Below, piece after piece: positions 16,201-17,573 of a DNA stretch of 17,573 nt (position 1 is its first letter; every line of letters starts with the position of its first letter). Source of the DNA: Planctomycetaceae bacterium. Its GTDB lineage: Bacteria; Planctomycetota; Planctomycetia; Planctomycetales; Planctomycetaceae. Position numbers and translations under genes: made by a program. The stretch lies in assembly GCA_020426065.1 (NCBI GenBank), contig JAGQQT010000018.1, positions 1-17,573 on the forward strand, written 5' to 3'. Below the pieces are notes generated by a model. That model saw only the letters and a list, made by a program, of their open reading frames with translations, was not told where the DNA came from and did no database searches.

Positions 16201-16677
16201 GTTGGTGATCAACAACAGTGGTTGACCAGCTCTGCTCCTGTGACCACCTTCCCCACTGAAGGGGATGCCTATGTGTTTACCGCCATTGGTGCAGCTGAGG
16301 ATCTGCAGTTGACCTATTGGAATCGGAAAGGTGTCACGGTCCTGATGACACTGCTGCTGGTGGGGATTGCCTTTGTCCTGATGAAAACCACCTGGAGCAA
16401 TCGGATTCTGGTTGGCATTGTGACCGCGACAGTGCTGGCTGTTGTCCTGCAGTATTCTCCGGAGATTGTCGGGCAGTCTCTTGTCTGTGCCCGATATGGG
16501 CTGCTGGCACTGGCTGGCATCTGGATTGTGCAGGGTGCCCTGCAGTGCCGGGATACCTGTTATGCCGGGTACTCCAATCTGGTAGAACTCACCCGCAAAG
16601 AATCGCCTCCGGTCAGTGAAAGTCCGGAAGATGCGGTTGAGGAATCGTCCTCCGAAAAGACAGGAGACGAACAATGA
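13213..16677 (+). CDS. Giant exported beta-rich protein with C-terminal membrane anchor, function unknown
   Basis: This 1154-residue protein has an N-terminal signal sequence (TILQTSLACLLAFQF, likely cut near VAA at residue 41) and a Pro/Ala-rich linker. A short N-terminal module follows (about 67-140: IYIPYERLSDVIDRF, then VVLSYAEYLELM), and then roughly 850 residues of alternating beta-strand sequence with loosely repeated units. Three hydrophobic helices (about 1041-1058, 1064-1081, 1096-1111) and an acidic, Ser/Glu-rich tail end it. The bulk should therefore lie outside the inner membrane, with an anchored C-terminus. No catalytic motif was recognised. The start is ATG 13213 (or 13216), with CAGGA 7 bases upstream. 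It overlaps the next gene by ATGA, and the two products share the N-terminal module, so they probably act together at the cell envelope. Confidence 0.85.
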   Translation: MMAQKTADWPSFQRFSLIRTILQTSLACLLAFQFCQVQVAAQENPPAATVPPAEAKAPAERPVDHLIYIPYERLSDVIDRFKSKVVLSYAEYLELMKRAEQATQEGPASVAVMTSANYQAAVSGETATITATFQCQSLVPKWGRIPISLGDAAVGEVSAADGKKVILQGNSDGNYTLLFPEAGDYTITLKLLKKITQSPSGPALELTVPTTGVTTFELTVPKSSQKVTISPRHIQSPVAEPAAEGQTKIAVSLGAVEKIVANWVPDMSDRPEMELLTNVTNNLEITIADGLIHTQAKLAYRVLRGELQSLQIVVAPEDRILDLTSSSRLQGWTVAKEENRQVITVNFLSPVLDQCTIDLHTERSLPEGPLALAGVSEDGKVSGIHSLDVTREQGQLQLQTGEELMMIVNEQSGLVRSDLGEQNASKTAYRYFSRNFSFIVQVKPVEPIVDVQQDTVFAFREQRIDVSCYLNYRVTKAGIFQLPVQLPDQFELLGVSSPAMSEYQYDSASKKLNVLLKERTQGDIAVVVRGRVPLSVDAGDTGEASLENLPQLIPQNVRQDEGRLIAATIEAIELIANEEQIKNAQAIPTDGIPHQIPDAQIRAVWQYQTRPVTIPVRLLRRPTRLISQTASSIQVQPAGIRVSANIDFVVQFAGIDTFRIAVQKSVSDRTEIEIANNNSVPIQQQSKAPLDENSPWMIWTIQTQRPVTGRQQFRITYEIPYSASLNTVDKQDAVQPPLSLLLPYPLGGLQKGEEQLPLSRSTGEVVVQNDPALSVGVQGSGEGLEPIDVRELTLLARDGHQAYRYASPRFEDPILLNLAISRYEVAQVISTVVARSLCEFVVGKSADISIRSQMVIRTSQRQRLMIQLPESAQPMVVQIDGETRQLQRGDASQTPGWTNYVVNVSRSKDSSENFVLLLQYLMQSNPISTSTMRGGLLLPVPRLLNAPGSQAVVQETRCIVWIPKGYVPVSARSPYERWGVGPSGTPFDRLTPDTHRVGDQQQWLTSSAPVTTFPTEGDAYVFTAIGAAEDLQLTYWNRKGVTVLMTLLLVGIAFVLMKTTWSNRILVGIVTATVLAVVLQYSPEIVGQSLVCARYGLLALAGIWIVQGALQCRDTCYAGYSNLVELTRKESPPVSESPEDAVEESSSEKTGDEQ
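16662..16677 (+). promoter_or_regulatory. Shine-Dalgarno and ATGA coupling site between the two giant-protein genes
   Basis: AGGAG (16662-16666) lies 7 bases before the ATG at 16674-16676, which overlaps the TGA stop (16675-16677) of the preceding gene. This is a strong signal for coupled translation of the pair in fixed ratio. Confidence 0.9.
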
Positions 16678-17573
16678 AATCGAACCCAAAGCAATGGAAC
16701 CGGATTCCGATCCTGATAGCCGTTCTCGTAGTCTGCATCTTCTCTTCGGTCCTGCAGGCTCAGGAAGCGGAAAGTCTGGATGACTATGTGAATCGAAAGT
16801 ACGAACGGGTTTATGTACCCGAGAGTGCCCTGGCTGAGTACTGGTCCCGGGTTGAGCCGGGAGTCCTGCTGGATCGGCAGGAATTCCAGCTGTTGCTCGA
16901 ACAGACCCGCAACTCCAGCGAGAATCTGACGGGTGCCCCACAGGGACTGGTGATGGAGTCCGCTCAGTATCAGCTTGAACTGGGAACCGATCTGCTGCGA
17001 GTTGTGATTTCGTGCCAGGTTTCCAAAAAGCAGCCCGGGTGGATTCGCCAGGAATTGCAGTTTCCGGCTGGCAATCTGCTTTCGGCAAAGCTGGGTGATC
17101 AACCTGCTCCCCTCGGACGAATTCCGGATTCTGACAAGCTGGCCCTGGTGACAAACTTTGTGGGTGAGCAGACACTGCAACTGGTCATCACCACGCCATT
17201 GAAAAGGAATGGAACCGATGAACTGGCCACTGTCTCACTCCTGCCGAATGTTGCCGGTTCAGTTTCCGCACCCATTGCCGCGGGACGCCATCTGCTGGTG
17301 AATGGAGCGGACCTGGAAGAGCGACCCCACCCACAGAATGCCCGCACCCTGACATTTCCTGCGGGAGGAGCGGGAACTCTGCAACTCCGCTGGACTGATA
17401 CCTCAACCACTTCTGCAGAAGAATCGCTGGTGTTTGCCCAGACGGTCTACGCGATTGGAATGGAGCGGGATTCACTGGCGTGGCAAACCATGACGCAGAT
17501 TGATCTGTATGGAAAGCAGTTCACGCAGCTTCAGTTTTCCGTGCCGCAGTATCTGGAGATCACGCAGGTCCAG
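16674..17573 (+). CDS. Exported protein related to the preceding giant protein (partial, runs off right edge)
   Basis: The frame is open for 300 codons to the window edge. It begins with a signal peptide (ILIAVLVVCIFSSVLQA, likely cut after residue 29). The mature N-terminus repeats the module of the upstream protein. RVYVPESALAEYWSRV and GVLLDRQEFQLLLEQT parallel IYIPYERLSDVIDRF and VVLSYAEYLELMKRA. Next, SAQYQLELGTDLLRVVISCQV with GWIRQELQFP parallels SANYQAAVSGETATITATFQCQ with KWGRIPISL. The remainder is beta-rich with no recognised enzyme motif. The start is certain: AGGAG at 7 bases and ATGA overlap with the gene before. It is probably an interacting or co-assembling partner. Confidence 0.85.
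   Translation, partial: MKSNPKQWNRIPILIAVLVVCIFSSVLQAQEAESLDDYVNRKYERVYVPESALAEYWSRVEPGVLLDRQEFQLLLEQTRNSSENLTGAPQGLVMESAQYQLELGTDLLRVVISCQVSKKQPGWIRQELQFPAGNLLSAKLGDQPAPLGRIPDSDKLALVTNFVGEQTLQLVITTPLKRNGTDELATVSLLPNVAGSVSAPIAAGRHLLVNGADLEERPHPQNARTLTFPAGGAGTLQLRWTDTSTTSAEESLVFAQTVYAIGMERDSLAWQTMTQIDLYGKQFTQLQFSVPQYLEITQVQ

Noticed and set aside
15994..17175. 393-codon open frame on the minus strand
   Set aside because: It is antisense to both coupled giant-protein genes; the Pro/Ser/Arg/Gln-rich product has no domain pattern and is explained by the codon bias of the real strand.
1..17573. Mobile elements, CRISPR arrays, tRNA or rRNA genes
   Set aside because: No transposase or integrase frame, regular spaced repeat, cloverleaf-like sequence or rRNA-like stretch was recognised on reading both strands.

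Overview
The window reads as chromosome of a planctomycete, probably close to Gimesia or Rubinisphaera. This is inferred from gene content: a secreted DUF1080 (3-keto-disaccharide hydrolase) protein, a Sulfotransfer_3-type sulfotransferase, very large Sec-exported proteins with a 'Y(I/V)P' N-terminal module, and moderate GC with loosely packed operons. No database search was possible. I see no mobile element, CRISPR array, rRNA or tRNA gene.

Layout. Bases 1-213 are the 3' end of a sigma-70-family factor, closed by a strong intrinsic terminator. Bases 513-6025 (+) hold a three-part secretion set: a HlyB-like ABC exporter subunit, a HlyD-like membrane fusion protein and a TolC-like outer-membrane lipoprotein. 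The ABC subunit has lost essentially every ATPase motif, and no cargo gene is adjacent. Bases 6074-7281 hold a divergent pair, an Rrf2-family regulator (-) and a single-domain protoglobin (+), with a palindrome lying over the -35 hexamer of the globin promoter. A bidirectional terminator separates the globin from a convergent DUF1080 secreted protein (-). A PAPS-dependent sulfotransferase (+) follows and overlaps tail to tail with a small STAS-domain protein (-).

Bases 9885-12799 (-) look like one operon read leftwards: an RNase Z-like metallo-beta-lactamase-fold hydrolase, peptidase T, and an SsuB/TauB-type ABC ATPase coupled to pepT by an ATGA stop/start overlap. The permease and binding protein of that transporter are not in the window. 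From 13213 to the right edge (+) lies a second coupled pair. It consists of a 1154-residue exported, C-terminally membrane-anchored, beta-rich protein and a shorter-seen relative whose start codon overlaps its stop (ATGA). The right edge cuts the second gene.

The three most interesting items are: the exporter-like complex whose only ABC subunit seems unable to hydrolyse ATP; the translationally coupled pair of related giant envelope proteins of unknown function; and the Rrf2/protoglobin pair, which looks like a self-contained gas-sensing or NO-response switch with an unusual Cys/His ligand pattern.
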